DNA of 10,956 nt from positions 1-10,956 of the forward strand of contig JBHPEA010000039.1 of assembly GCA_042577505.1 (NCBI GenBank), read 5' to 3'. Below the pieces are notes generated by a model, which saw nothing but the letters and a program-made list of their open reading frames with translations, did not search any database and was not told where the DNA came from. The DNA comes from JACQSR01 sp042577505. Its GTDB lineage: Archaea > Nanobdellota > Nanobdellia > Woesearchaeales > JACQSR01. Below are positions 1 through 5,749 of the stretch, piece by piece (the stretch's first letter is position 1; every line of letters starts with the position of its first letter). The position numbers and the translations under genes were made by a program.

Positions 1-75
1 GTAGAAACATTCTTTCACACATTCCCTGATTTTAAGGAAAATGATTTAATGCACTGGTTCTTTTCTAATCGCTAG
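1..75 (+). CDS. C-terminal tail of an upstream protein (partial, unidentified)
   Basis: Frame 1 is open from the first base to a TAG at 73-75 and is the only fully open frame here on either strand. The 24 residues end in ...LMHWFFSNR and contain Trp, His and Phe in a pattern that looks like real protein, not translated spacer. The family cannot be identified from so short a tail. The stop codon directly abuts the first base of the tRNA gene, and the tRNA TATA-like box lies inside this tail. An open run of this length is possible by chance in AT-rich DNA, so the call is moderate. Confidence 0.4.
   Translation, partial: VETFFHTFPDFKENDLMHWFFSNR
44..50 (+). promoter_or_regulatory. TATA-like box of the tRNA-Arg gene
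   Basis: The ATTTAAT element is centred about 29 bp before the mature 5' end of the tRNA, the usual archaeal TATA-to-start distance. It lies inside the coding tail of the upstream gene. Confidence 0.45.
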
Positions 76-162
76 GCCCCTTTGGTCTAGTCTGGATATG
101 ATGTGACCTTGCGGAAATACTGCAAACAGGTTGCGACCTGGGTTCGAATCCCAGAGGGGGCA
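76..162 (+). tRNA. tRNA-Arg(GCG) with a 13-nt intron
   Basis: The cloverleaf was folded by eye. The acceptor stem pairs 76-82 (GCCCCTT) with 155-161 (AGGGGGC), with one G-U pair and discriminator A162. The D arm has GTC at 85-87 pairing with GAT at 100-102, G18G19 at 94-95 and A20 at 96, the last typical of arginine identity. The anticodon stem is TGACC 104-108 with GGTTG 129-133. The T arm is CTGGG 138-142, loop TTCGAAT, and CCCAG 150-154. The anticodon at 111-113 is GCG, which reads CGC/CGU. The 3' CCA is not encoded. The variable loop is four nucleotides. Removing the intron at 115-127 is needed to obtain a seven-base anticodon loop. Confidence 0.93.
115..127 (+). other. tRNA intron at canonical position 37/38
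   Basis: The central helix of a bulge-helix-bulge motif is visible: TTGC (109-112) pairs perfectly with GCAA (122-125). It is flanked by a three-base bulge GGA (113-115) and a three-base bulge ACA (126-128). Archaeal tRNA splicing endonuclease cuts after the second base of each bulge, which releases 115-127. The inner helix is almost absent because only six bases separate the strands, so this is a relaxed, minimal form. Confidence 0.85.
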
Positions 163-170
163 TTCTTCTA

Positions 171-184
171 GAAAAGTTTATATA
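171..184 (+). promoter_or_regulatory. BRE/TATA promoter of the six-Cys repeat lipoprotein
   Basis: GAAAA followed by GTTTATATA matches an archaeal BRE plus TATA box. Initiation about 25 bp downstream would fall near 205-208, leaving a leader of about 15 nt that contains the ribosome binding site at 211-216. Confidence 0.6.
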
Positions 185-210
185 GTCCTAAGAGGAGTAA
201 TAAATAAAAT

Positions 211-216
211 GAGGTG
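211..216 (+). promoter_or_regulatory. Shine-Dalgarno site that sets the lipoprotein start
   Basis: GAGGTG lies six bases before ATG 223. A GTG at 214 in the same frame is inside this site, so ATG 223 is the better start. It also puts MKK at the N-terminus, as expected of a signal peptide. Confidence 0.65.
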
Positions 217-222
217 TCGCAA

Positions 223-825
223 ATGAAAAAGTTCCTATTACTTTCTATCTTTGTTATTAGCATTCTTTTTGTGGGTTGTCAACCTACCTGTGAGGATAGT
301 GATGGTTTTAATCCGATGGTAAAAGGGAATATTACGATAACTCATCCAGATGGACGTATCGAGGTCTATGAAGATGAGTGTAATTTTTCTCATTATACCT
401 TAGTAACTGAATATATATGTGATAAAGAAACTGGTTTGCGGGATCGAGTTGTTGTTGATTGTGCTACATATGGGCCTGATTATAGATGTTTTAGAAATGA
501 GACACCATTGGGGCGTTGTTATCAAGAACCTTATAAACCCATTTCTTGTGTTGATAGCGATGGTATTAATCCGTTGATAAAAGGTAATATAACCTTAACC
601 TATCCCGATGGAAGAGTATGGGTCATAGAGGATGGCTGCAGATATGCTCCAAGCGTAAATCCTACATTGGTATCTGAGTATATCTGTAATAATGAAACAC
701 CTGGTCTTGGTGACCAAATTGTTATAGATTGTACTCAATATGGAAGCAACTACAGTTGTTATGGCAGTGAGATGGATCCATGGGGAAATCTACTTCCCAA
801 AGGGTATTGTCAAATTCCTCAATAA
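223..825 (+). CDS. Secreted lipoprotein with two six-cysteine 'DSDG' repeats
   Basis: A 200-residue protein. Residues 1-18 are a lipoprotein-type signal peptide (MKK, hydrophobic core, F-V-G) followed by lipobox Cys19, so it is probably exported and lipid-anchored on the outer face of the membrane. The mature part consists of two copies of one domain. Copy 1 has Cys 23, 53, 66, 80, 89 and 99. Copy 2 has Cys 109, 139, 155, 170, 179 and 196. Each copy starts C-x-D-S-D-G-x-N-P and continues K-G-N-I-T-x-T-x-P-D-G-R. Six conserved cysteines per copy suggest three disulfides each. Domains with a C-x-DSDGG-x-N start are, from memory, common in secreted proteins of DPANN archaea, with no assigned function. 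Six N-X-S/T sequons occur at Asn 36, 54, 92, 122, 157 and 176. It has its own promoter and a T-tract after the stop, so it is probably monocistronic. Confidence 0.85.
   Translation: MKKFLLLSIFVISILFVGCQPTCEDSDGFNPMVKGNITITHPDGRIEVYEDECNFSHYTLVTEYICDKETGLRDRVVVDCATYGPDYRCFRNETPLGRCYQEPYKPISCVDSDGINPLIKGNITLTYPDGRVWVIEDGCRYAPSVNPTLVSEYICNNETPGLGDQIVIDCTQYGSNYSCYGSEMDPWGNLLPKGYCQIPQ
289..810 (+). repeat. Intragenic tandem duplication (two six-Cys units)
   Basis: The units run about 289-519 and 547-810. Their first third is clearly similar at the DNA level (for example GATAGTGATGG versus GATAGCGATGG, and AATCCG in both). The 30-residue spacing between the first two cysteines and the 9-residue spacing between the fourth and fifth are identical. 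Other spacings differ, with insertions in copy 2, so the duplication is not recent. Confidence 0.8.
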
Positions 826-839
826 TTTTTTTTCTTTTT
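826..839 (+). terminator. T-tract terminator after the lipoprotein gene
   Basis: Directly after the TAA stop comes T8-C-T5. Oligo-T runs without a hairpin end transcription by archaeal RNA polymerase. No strong stem precedes it. Confidence 0.55.
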
Positions 840-871
840 AATCTATATTTTCTAGGGTATACTAATAAGCA

Positions 872-880
872 ATATTTAAA
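872..880 (+). promoter_or_regulatory. TATA box of the glycosylation operon
   Basis: ATATTTAAA is centred about 29 bp before ATG 905, so the transcript should start at or next to the start codon (leaderless). This agrees with the lack of a convincing Shine-Dalgarno site before ATG 905. Confidence 0.55.
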
Positions 881-904
881 AATGATAGTGGGTTTTGGGT
901 TGGT

Positions 905-2539
905 ATGGATTTTTCGAAGTTGGTAAAGTTTGCACCATTGATTGTGATACTTCTGGTGTTTGCGTATATTGGGAATAATTATTATTTTAGTGGGACTTCG
1001 GATCAGGAGTATCCAAGGACTTATCTTGCTGGTGATACATATTGGGATCAGTTGAGGATAGATCATGTTCAGATGGAAGGGTCGTATAATCAACAAGCAA
1101 AAGTGTTGCTTGGTTTCCATCCATTTCCATTTACAACAGCTGACGGTCCCATTTTGTATTATACAACAAATTGGTTGGTTAACTTACTAAATGTTGAGAG
1201 TCACGTAGCGATCCATATTCTTCATCTGTTTGCGTTATTTTTGGAAGTATCATTAATTTTTATAATTTTATTAAGGATTAATCGACTCTGGGCATGGTTA
1301 TCACTACCTGTAATGATCATTGCACTTCAGTTTCCGTTCATTGCTGGTATTAATTGGGGGCTTTGGAAATCTTATTATTCATATTTCATTTTTTTCTTTT
1401 TACTTTATTTTTATCCATTCGAATTTGACAGGAAAGTAATTGCAGGTTACATAATTGCATTTGGTGCTTTATTACTAACACAGCCGTTCATGGCTCCATA
1501 TGCGTTAATATTACTAATTTTCAGTATTTTTTCTAAAGGTGGAAAAGTATTTGACAATGTAAAAAAGATCGCTATAATAGGAGTTGCTACAACTCTAATG
1601 TTCATCGAATATGCATTCAGATATTTTGCTACTAATTTGAAGCCAGATGGAGGGGGGAATGTTGCCCAGTTATTTGGAATAGCTGAATATTCCTTATTTG
1701 GAGCAAATTCTTCTTACACCCATTTTGGATTTTGGTTCTGGATTTCGTTGGTAGGTTTTGTAATTGGATTTTTTTACTTGGTTCAAAATCTTGACAAGAT
1801 TAAAGAATATAAATTTCAGGCTTTAACGGTTTTGCTTTTTGTATTTGTGCTATACAATCTTAATTTTATCGTTCAGAGATTCATGCAATTTAGATTTACA
1901 TGGCCAATTTTCATTGGGGTTTTTATTGGATTTCTTTTTTACAATATTATCAGATTGTTACCAAAAAATATTCCAAGAGATGTTGTCGGGATAGCGGGAT
2001 TTATAATTCTGTTATTGATTGTTTTCCAACCAGGTGATTTTCCCGAGACAACACATTCAATAATTTCTCCAGATTTATTCAAGTCTCAAATGTACATCAA
2101 AGATAATACTCCTGAAGACACAACTGTCCTATTGGTTGATCCTAATGTAGATCAGGTTAAAAGTACTTTAATTAATTGGAGGCATATTCGATTTGTTGAT
2201 AGGGTAGATTTTCTAACACTCCCAAATTTAGGATATGATTTATCAAATGTTACAACGAAAAGAGCTTGCCAAATACCTCCCTATCTCAAACAAGGTTTTT
2301 CGTTGAAAGAGAATGTTTGGACAGATAATCTTTGTTTAGACAAGAAAGTTGAACTCTGTCAAAATGATTATATCATCTTACATATGGCATTTAGAGATCA
2401 AGGACAAGCTGATATTATGAAAACACTTGTGGAAAAATTAAGTACAGATGAATTTGAAACTGTGTTTTCAACAAAGACAACTGCTGTGATAAAAAATAAA
2501 AACAAGTGCGGTACATGGATACCAGAGTATAAAGTATGA
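905..2539 (+). CDS. Polytopic membrane protein, probable GT-C fold glycosyltransferase
   Basis: A 544-residue protein. Hydrophobic segments include about 9-24, 100-123, 129-148, 157-171, 177-208, 221-240, 272-293, 304-322, 332-350 and 358-376. After the first helix comes a hydrophilic loop of about 75 residues with an acidic/aromatic cluster, A-G-D-T-Y-W-D (42-48), where GT-C enzymes keep catalytic Asp or Glu residues in the first external loop. Residues 377-544 form a soluble C-terminal domain opening with Y-I-K-D-N-T-P-E-D (397-405), like the 'W-I-R-E-N-T-P' stretch after the last helix of many archaeal GT-C proteins. This domain has four cysteines (455, 477, 485, 535). The oligosaccharyltransferase WWDxG motif is missing, so it is not an STT3/AglB. 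It probably transfers a sugar from a polyprenyl-phosphate donor on the outer membrane face. Its stop overlaps the next start by four bases (ATGA). Exact substrate unknown. Confidence 0.65.
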   Translation: MDFSKLVKFAPLIVILLVFAYIGNNYYFSGTSDQEYPRTYLAGDTYWDQLRIDHVQMEGSYNQQAKVLLGFHPFPFTTADGPILYYTTNWLVNLLNVESHVAIHILHLFALFLEVSLIFIILLRINRLWAWLSLPVMIIALQFPFIAGINWGLWKSYYSYFIFFFLLYFYPFEFDRKVIAGYIIAFGALLLTQPFMAPYALILLIFSIFSKGGKVFDNVKKIAIIGVATTLMFIEYAFRYFATNLKPDGGGNVAQLFGIAEYSLFGANSSYTHFGFWFWISLVGFVIGFFYLVQNLDKIKEYKFQALTVLLFVFVLYNLNFIVQRFMQFRFTWPIFIGVFIGFLFYNIIRLLPKNIPRDVVGIAGFIILLLIVFQPGDFPETTHSIISPDLFKSQMYIKDNTPEDTTVLLVDPNVDQVKSTLINWRHIRFVDRVDFLTLPNLGYDLSNVTTKRACQIPPYLKQGFSLKENVWTDNLCLDKKVELCQNDYIILHMAFRDQGQADIMKTLVEKLSTDEFETVFSTKTTAVIKNKNKCGTWIPEYKV

Positions 2540-2910
2540 AAAAAATAATTGATGAATGGAAGTATGAATTATTGATTATGTTATTAGTCCTCTTTTCAAT
2601 TTTTGAGATTTTTTTCCAGAAAGATGGATTTAAACCAATGTTAATGGCATTGGCTTTTTTCATTTTCATATTAATTCCAGGCATGCTATTATCTATCTTG
2701 ATATTTAATAAAAAAATTAAGAAATATGAGCACGTTATAGTAGGATTTGCTTTTGGTTTAATCGTGACTCCTTTAATAATTTATTTTGTAAACCTTTTTG
2801 AAGTAATTCACGCTAAATACTTAGGTTTTATCATACCAATCATATTAATTGGGGTGTTAGGTTACTTAAACTACAAAAATGGAACTTTCAATAGTAATTC
2901 CGGCGTATAA
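2536..2910 (+). CDS. Small four-helix membrane protein, DUF1616-like
   Basis: A 124-residue protein with four predicted membrane helices (about 11-27, 34-57, 66-87, 94-112). The second helix holds F-I-L-I-P-G-M-L-L (44-52), followed by a basic loop and a helix with V-T-P-L. This resembles the start of DUF1616 archaeal membrane proteins (F-x-P-G-Y helix, then a Glu-containing loop). DUF1616 proteins are usually much longer, so this is either a short relative or only the membrane half. It starts at ATGA overlapping the upstream stop, and its last 32 bases overlap the start of the GT2 gene, so all three genes are translationally linked. A role as partner of the glycosyltransferases is inferred from position only. 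Confidence 0.6.
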   Translation: MKKIIDEWKYELLIMLLVLFSIFEIFFQKDGFKPMLMALAFFIFILIPGMLLSILIFNKKIKKYEHVIVGFAFGLIVTPLIIYFVNLFEVIHAKYLGFIIPIILIGVLGYLNYKNGTFNSNSGV

Positions 2911-3595
2911 TGAAGAGAAACGGTTGGGTGGGACTTTAAGCACTATTACAGAGTATGCTAAAAAAAATTTTAATGATTATGAGATAATTGTAGTTGATGA
3001 TTGTTCTAAGGATTCCACATCTCTGTTAGCTTCAAATTTTGAGAAAGTAAGAGTATTAAGAAATGAGAAGAATATGGGTAAAGGATATTCTGTAAAAAGA
3101 GGTTTATTGAATGCAAAATTTAAATATGCATTATTTACTGATAGTGATTTAGCAACCCCCATTGAGGAGATTGAAAAATTCTATGAACATATGGATAAAG
3201 GGTATAGTATTATTATTGGTTCAAGGAACATTGAAGGTTCTAGAGTTGAAATCAAACAAACAAAACTTAGAAATATGATGGGGAAGGTTTATCCCCTATT
3301 AGTCAAATTGCTTGTTATAAATGATTTTGGTGAAACACAATGTGGTTTTAAATTATTTATAACGGAAGATGCAAAAAAAATTGTAGAATACCAAACACTG
3401 AATAGATTTTCATTTGATGTAGAGCTTCTTTTTATTGCGAAAAAGCACGGTTATAAAACAAAGGAAGTCCCTGTAATATGGAGAGATCAGAAAGGTAGTA
3501 AATTGAATCCTTATACTGATAGTTTTGATATGTTATGGGAGCTATTAAAGATTAAGATTAACAGCCTACTTGGAAAATATAAAAAAAGAAATTAA
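2879..3595 (+). CDS. GT2 family glycosyltransferase, dolichyl-phosphate sugar synthase type (ALG5/DPM1-like)
   Basis: A 238-residue GT-A fold enzyme. It has the family's start S-I-V-I-P-A-Y-N-E-E (4-13), nucleotide-binding V-V-D-D (38-41) followed by C-S-K-D-S-T, the K-G sequence at 68-69, and the catalytic D-S-D of the DXD motif (88-90) in F-T-D-S-D-L-A-T-P-I-E-E. Further family blocks are G-S-R (114-116), E-T-Q-C-G-F-K-L-F (152-160) and R-F-S-F-D-V-E-L-L (176-184). The 'D-x-D-L-x-T-P-I-E-E' form is typical of dolichyl-phosphate beta-glucosyltransferase (ALG5-like) members, which transfer a sugar from a nucleotide sugar to polyprenyl phosphate on the cytosolic face. No C-terminal membrane helix is present. 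It probably makes the lipid-linked donor used by the GT-C-like protein two genes upstream. The sugar cannot be told from sequence. Confidence 0.88.
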   Translation: MELSIVIPAYNEEKRLGGTLSTITEYAKKNFNDYEIIVVDDCSKDSTSLLASNFEKVRVLRNEKNMGKGYSVKRGLLNAKFKYALFTDSDLATPIEEIEKFYEHMDKGYSIIIGSRNIEGSRVEIKQTKLRNMMGKVYPLLVKLLVINDFGETQCGFKLFITEDAKKIVEYQTLNRFSFDVELLFIAKKHGYKTKEVPVIWRDQKGSKLNPYTDSFDMLWELLKIKINSLLGKYKKRN

Positions 3596-3777
3596 TTTGG
3601 GATTGGTGGAGGATTAATATCCTCGTCTGATGAAAATAACCCATCTAGTTCTAAATTGTTTGTATCGCATGTAGTACCATTGCAAGAATTATTGCCTGGA
3701 ATGGGGTTAACAAATGGGTCCTCAGTACTACAGGATACAAGCAATACAAATATTAAAAAAATAAAAAAAATCTTCAT
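3592..3777 (-). CDS. Small secreted lipoprotein ending in the INPPPxP tail
   Basis: A 61-residue protein. Residues 1-15 are a short hydrophobic signal and L-V-S-C (13-16) is a lipobox, so Cys16 is probably lipidated after export. The mature part is only 46 residues, acidic and polar, with Cys32 and Cys37 (S-C-N-G-T-T-C) and two sequons (N29, N33). It ends in D-E-D-I-N-P-P-P-I-P-N, nearly the same tail as the 626-residue protein just upstream. The start at 3777 is supported by GAGGT four bases before the ATG. A longer in-frame version from 3822 would put a charged stretch before the signal and run inside the upstream gene. The TAA stop overlaps the TAA of the convergent GT2 gene in the palindrome TTAA (3592-3595). 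Function unknown. Confidence 0.75.
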   Translation of the reverse strand: MKIFFIFLIFVLLVSCSTEDPFVNPIPGNNSCNGTTCDTNNLELDGLFSSDEDINPPPIPN

Positions 3778-3781
3778 TTTA

Positions 3782-3786
3782 ACCTC
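3782..3786 (-). promoter_or_regulatory. Shine-Dalgarno site overlapping the upstream stop codon
   Basis: On the minus strand the bases read TGAGGTTAAAATG. The TGA stop of the 626-residue gene (3785-3787) is part of GAGGT, the ribosome binding site of the 61-residue lipoprotein. This fixes the lipoprotein start at 3777 and implies translational coupling of the pair. Confidence 0.7.
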
Positions 3787-5665
3787 AGTAAGGTAATGGA
3801 GGTGGATTAATATCGTCCACACCTAACCTACAATGGTTGCCGTTATGGATTAAGATTCCACGGTTTCTATAATTACCGTCAATCTCGAAATCAAAATCAA
3901 GCTCTGACCAATAGCCTCCTTCCCAAATCCAAATAGATTCTAGGTCACAGCCTTGAGCGATTTCACTAAAATCTCTTCCATAAGCACCATCTCTGTATGG
4001 TGTTGCGATTATGTTCCATCCATCAACTAATGTGATTTCTTCTAATGGAACTTCTCCTTCCATGATTATTTCAATATAATCATCTTGTGGTGTGTAAATC
4101 CAAAAACCATTTCTTTCGAGGTATCTTTTTGCTCCTTCTGTACCAAATTCTTCCTCAGCTTGTTGCATTGTAAGGTATCTTTGTTCTTCCTTATACCAAA
4201 CGTATCCAACGAAGTTTTGATCGGATCCGTCTCTTTCAACAAACCTAACGATTTCTTTTGGAGGAACACTTACAAGATTCCATCCTCTTTCAAGATCTAT
4301 CCTGTAATAATCTGAGTGATATTCAACTCTGAGTTTTGCATTATCTTGGCCTTTTGAATCATCTCCTCTTGCTATAACATTGAAGTTATAGTTGTAGTGA
4401 GGGGGCATGTCTTCATCTTCCCAAGATTTTGTTTCGTCTCCAACAGTTACTCTGATTACACTTGTATCTACATTCAGAGCAAATGTTTCTTCTCCACCAG
4501 CTTCGATATGGATTAATGAAGGGTACTCAGTGTAGAAAGGTAAATCGCCCACTTCAATTTCATATCCATAAAGTCTAATTGGACAGACTTCGGGACCAGG
4601 TCCAACTGGACAACCGATTGAAGGGTGGTTATCTTTGATTGTAACTGAATACTCTGCAACTTCTCCCCTATTAACAAATCTAATGTCTGGAGAAATATGT
4701 ACATCGACATCCCTAGATGGATGATATGTTACATATAAATCAGCGTATCCAACATCATTATTTGCTGGATTGAACTTTTCTTCAGCAATAAATTTGATTT
4801 CATATCTACTAACTCCTACTGGATCAACGATTACACTATCTGGAGGTGGTTCTGGTACAGCATAATCTTCAATAGCTTGTGCTGTAGCATAAGTTGGTCT
4901 AGAACCCCTATTTTCCTTAACTATAGGATCAATCTCTACAGCTTCTGAAGTTGGTTCAGGTATTGCAATTCCCACATTAACCTCTGCTGAATATGGTGTT
5001 GGTTCAGGAGCAGGTTCTGGTTCGACAATAACTTCATCTGATGTTAATATACCAACGGTAAAGGTTTCTTCTTGACCAGGGTATAAGTTAACTTCATTTG
5101 GATGAGATTCGTAAAATGGAGAACCTACTCTTATCCTGTACTCCTTCATTTCAGGATCACCAGGATAAACGTGAATTGTTTTTCTTGTATCTTTAACTGT
5201 CATTTCGTAATAAGCCCATTCTCCCCTTTCAACTGTAACTGTTTGTGGGTGGACCTCAACTTCAACAGTGTTGTAGGGTTCATTTCTTAGAACTACAAAT
5301 CTCCTATTTCCATGGTATTCTACAAAAACACCAAGAATTTCCTTTCTCTCACCTTCTTCAAGATAGTGTAAAGGTTTTCCGATAGTTGATTCGTAATCAG
5401 CTTCTTCTGTTTCTAATCTATAGAAGTTAAATAGGGCTCCTTCAGGACAATAACTTGACTCGTCACAGTCAGGGAATTCGTAACCTTGTACTGCTAAAAG
5501 ATAATCCCATTCAATATTAACTAGACTATCTGCAATAAACTCTTGACCGTAATCTACATACTTGATTGTGTCCTCAACTAAAAGAGGTTGTACATCTGAT
5601 GTACCTACTGGTATGATTGATGTTAATACCAGTGCTATCATGATTAATGTTTGTAATATTTTCAT
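3785..5665 (-). CDS. Secreted multidomain surface protein with duplicated beta domain
   Basis: A 626-residue protein with a signal peptide (about 1-22) and no later membrane helix. Two copies of a beta-rich domain occur at about 134-212 and 318-405. Both have the order V-x-V-H-x..., V-x-R-G-E-x-A-x-Y, a T-[VI]-K-D, Y-x-I-x-V-G, P-F-Y, then a G-x-E-E-T-F strand, which looks like an Ig-like or related sandwich. A Pro/Glu-rich linker (about 213-280, with E-P-E-P-A-P-E-P) separates them. The C-terminal part (about 452-612) contains two G-W-N motifs, G-W-N-L-V-S-V-P (461-468) and G-W-N-I-I-A-T-P (549-556), a module I recognise from bacterial and archaeal surface proteins. It ends in V-D-D-I-N-P-P-P-L-P-Y. 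The protein is strongly acidic. It is probably a cell-surface or S-layer-associated protein in one operon with the small lipoprotein. No enzymatic motif was seen. Exact role unknown. Confidence 0.8.
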   Translation of the reverse strand: MKILQTLIMIALVLTSIIPVGTSDVQPLLVEDTIKYVDYGQEFIADSLVNIEWDYLLAVQGYEFPDCDESSYCPEGALFNFYRLETEEADYESTIGKPLHYLEEGERKEILGVFVEYHGNRRFVVLRNEPYNTVEVEVHPQTVTVERGEWAYYEMTVKDTRKTIHVYPGDPEMKEYRIRVGSPFYESHPNEVNLYPGQEETFTVGILTSDEVIVEPEPAPEPTPYSAEVNVGIAIPEPTSEAVEIDPIVKENRGSRPTYATAQAIEDYAVPEPPPDSVIVDPVGVSRYEIKFIAEEKFNPANNDVGYADLYVTYHPSRDVDVHISPDIRFVNRGEVAEYSVTIKDNHPSIGCPVGPGPEVCPIRLYGYEIEVGDLPFYTEYPSLIHIEAGGEETFALNVDTSVIRVTVGDETKSWEDEDMPPHYNYNFNVIARGDDSKGQDNAKLRVEYHSDYYRIDLERGWNLVSVPPKEIVRFVERDGSDQNFVGYVWYKEEQRYLTMQQAEEEFGTEGAKRYLERNGFWIYTPQDDYIEIIMEGEVPLEEITLVDGWNIIATPYRDGAYGRDFSEIAQGCDLESIWIWEGGYWSELDFDFEIDGNYRNRGILIHNGNHCRLGVDDINPPPLPY

Positions 5666-5670
5666 TTGCT

Positions 5671-5677
5671 ATCACCT
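5671..5677 (-). promoter_or_regulatory. Shine-Dalgarno site of the 626-residue surface protein gene
   Basis: On the minus strand AGGTGAT lies five bases before the ATG at 5663-5665 and matches the complement of the archaeal 16S rRNA 3' end. It supports the chosen start. Confidence 0.65.
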
Positions 5678-5706
5678 TTTATTTATAGAAATAGGGGGTT
5701 TTGGGG

Positions 5707-5716
5707 TATATTTAAA
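5707..5716 (-). promoter_or_regulatory. TATA box of the surface protein operon
   Basis: On the minus strand TTTAAATATA lies about 45 bp before the start codon. Initiation would fall near 5685, leaving a leader of about 20 nt that contains the AGGTGAT site. The 84-bp gap to the ligase stop holds nothing else obvious. Confidence 0.55.
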
Positions 5717-5749
5717 GGGAAAAGTAGACTTTAATTTGAGTTGAAGTGA

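Noticed and set aside
76..162. Intronless tRNA with a different anticodon
   Set aside because: Without removing 13 bases the anticodon loop would be 20 bases long. The bulge-helix-bulge pairing TTGC/GCAA explains the extra bases fully.
214..825. Longer form of the six-Cys lipoprotein starting at GTG 214
   Set aside because: The GTG is part of the GAGGTG ribosome binding site for ATG 223, and the shorter form gives a standard MKK signal peptide.
722..1120. 132-residue minus-strand frame across the lipoprotein and GT-C junction
   Set aside because: It crosses a plus-strand terminator and promoter, is antisense to two better genes, and has the low-complexity composition of a non-coding frame.
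905..2539. Oligosaccharyltransferase STT3/AglB
   Set aside because: Topology is similar, but the C-terminal WWDxG motif and typical length are missing, so a more general GT-C assignment was kept.
3592..3822. 76-residue version of the small lipoprotein starting at 3822
   Set aside because: It would overlap the end of the surface protein gene and place extra residues before the signal peptide. The inner ATG at 3777 has a well-spaced GAGGT site and a textbook lipoprotein N-terminus.
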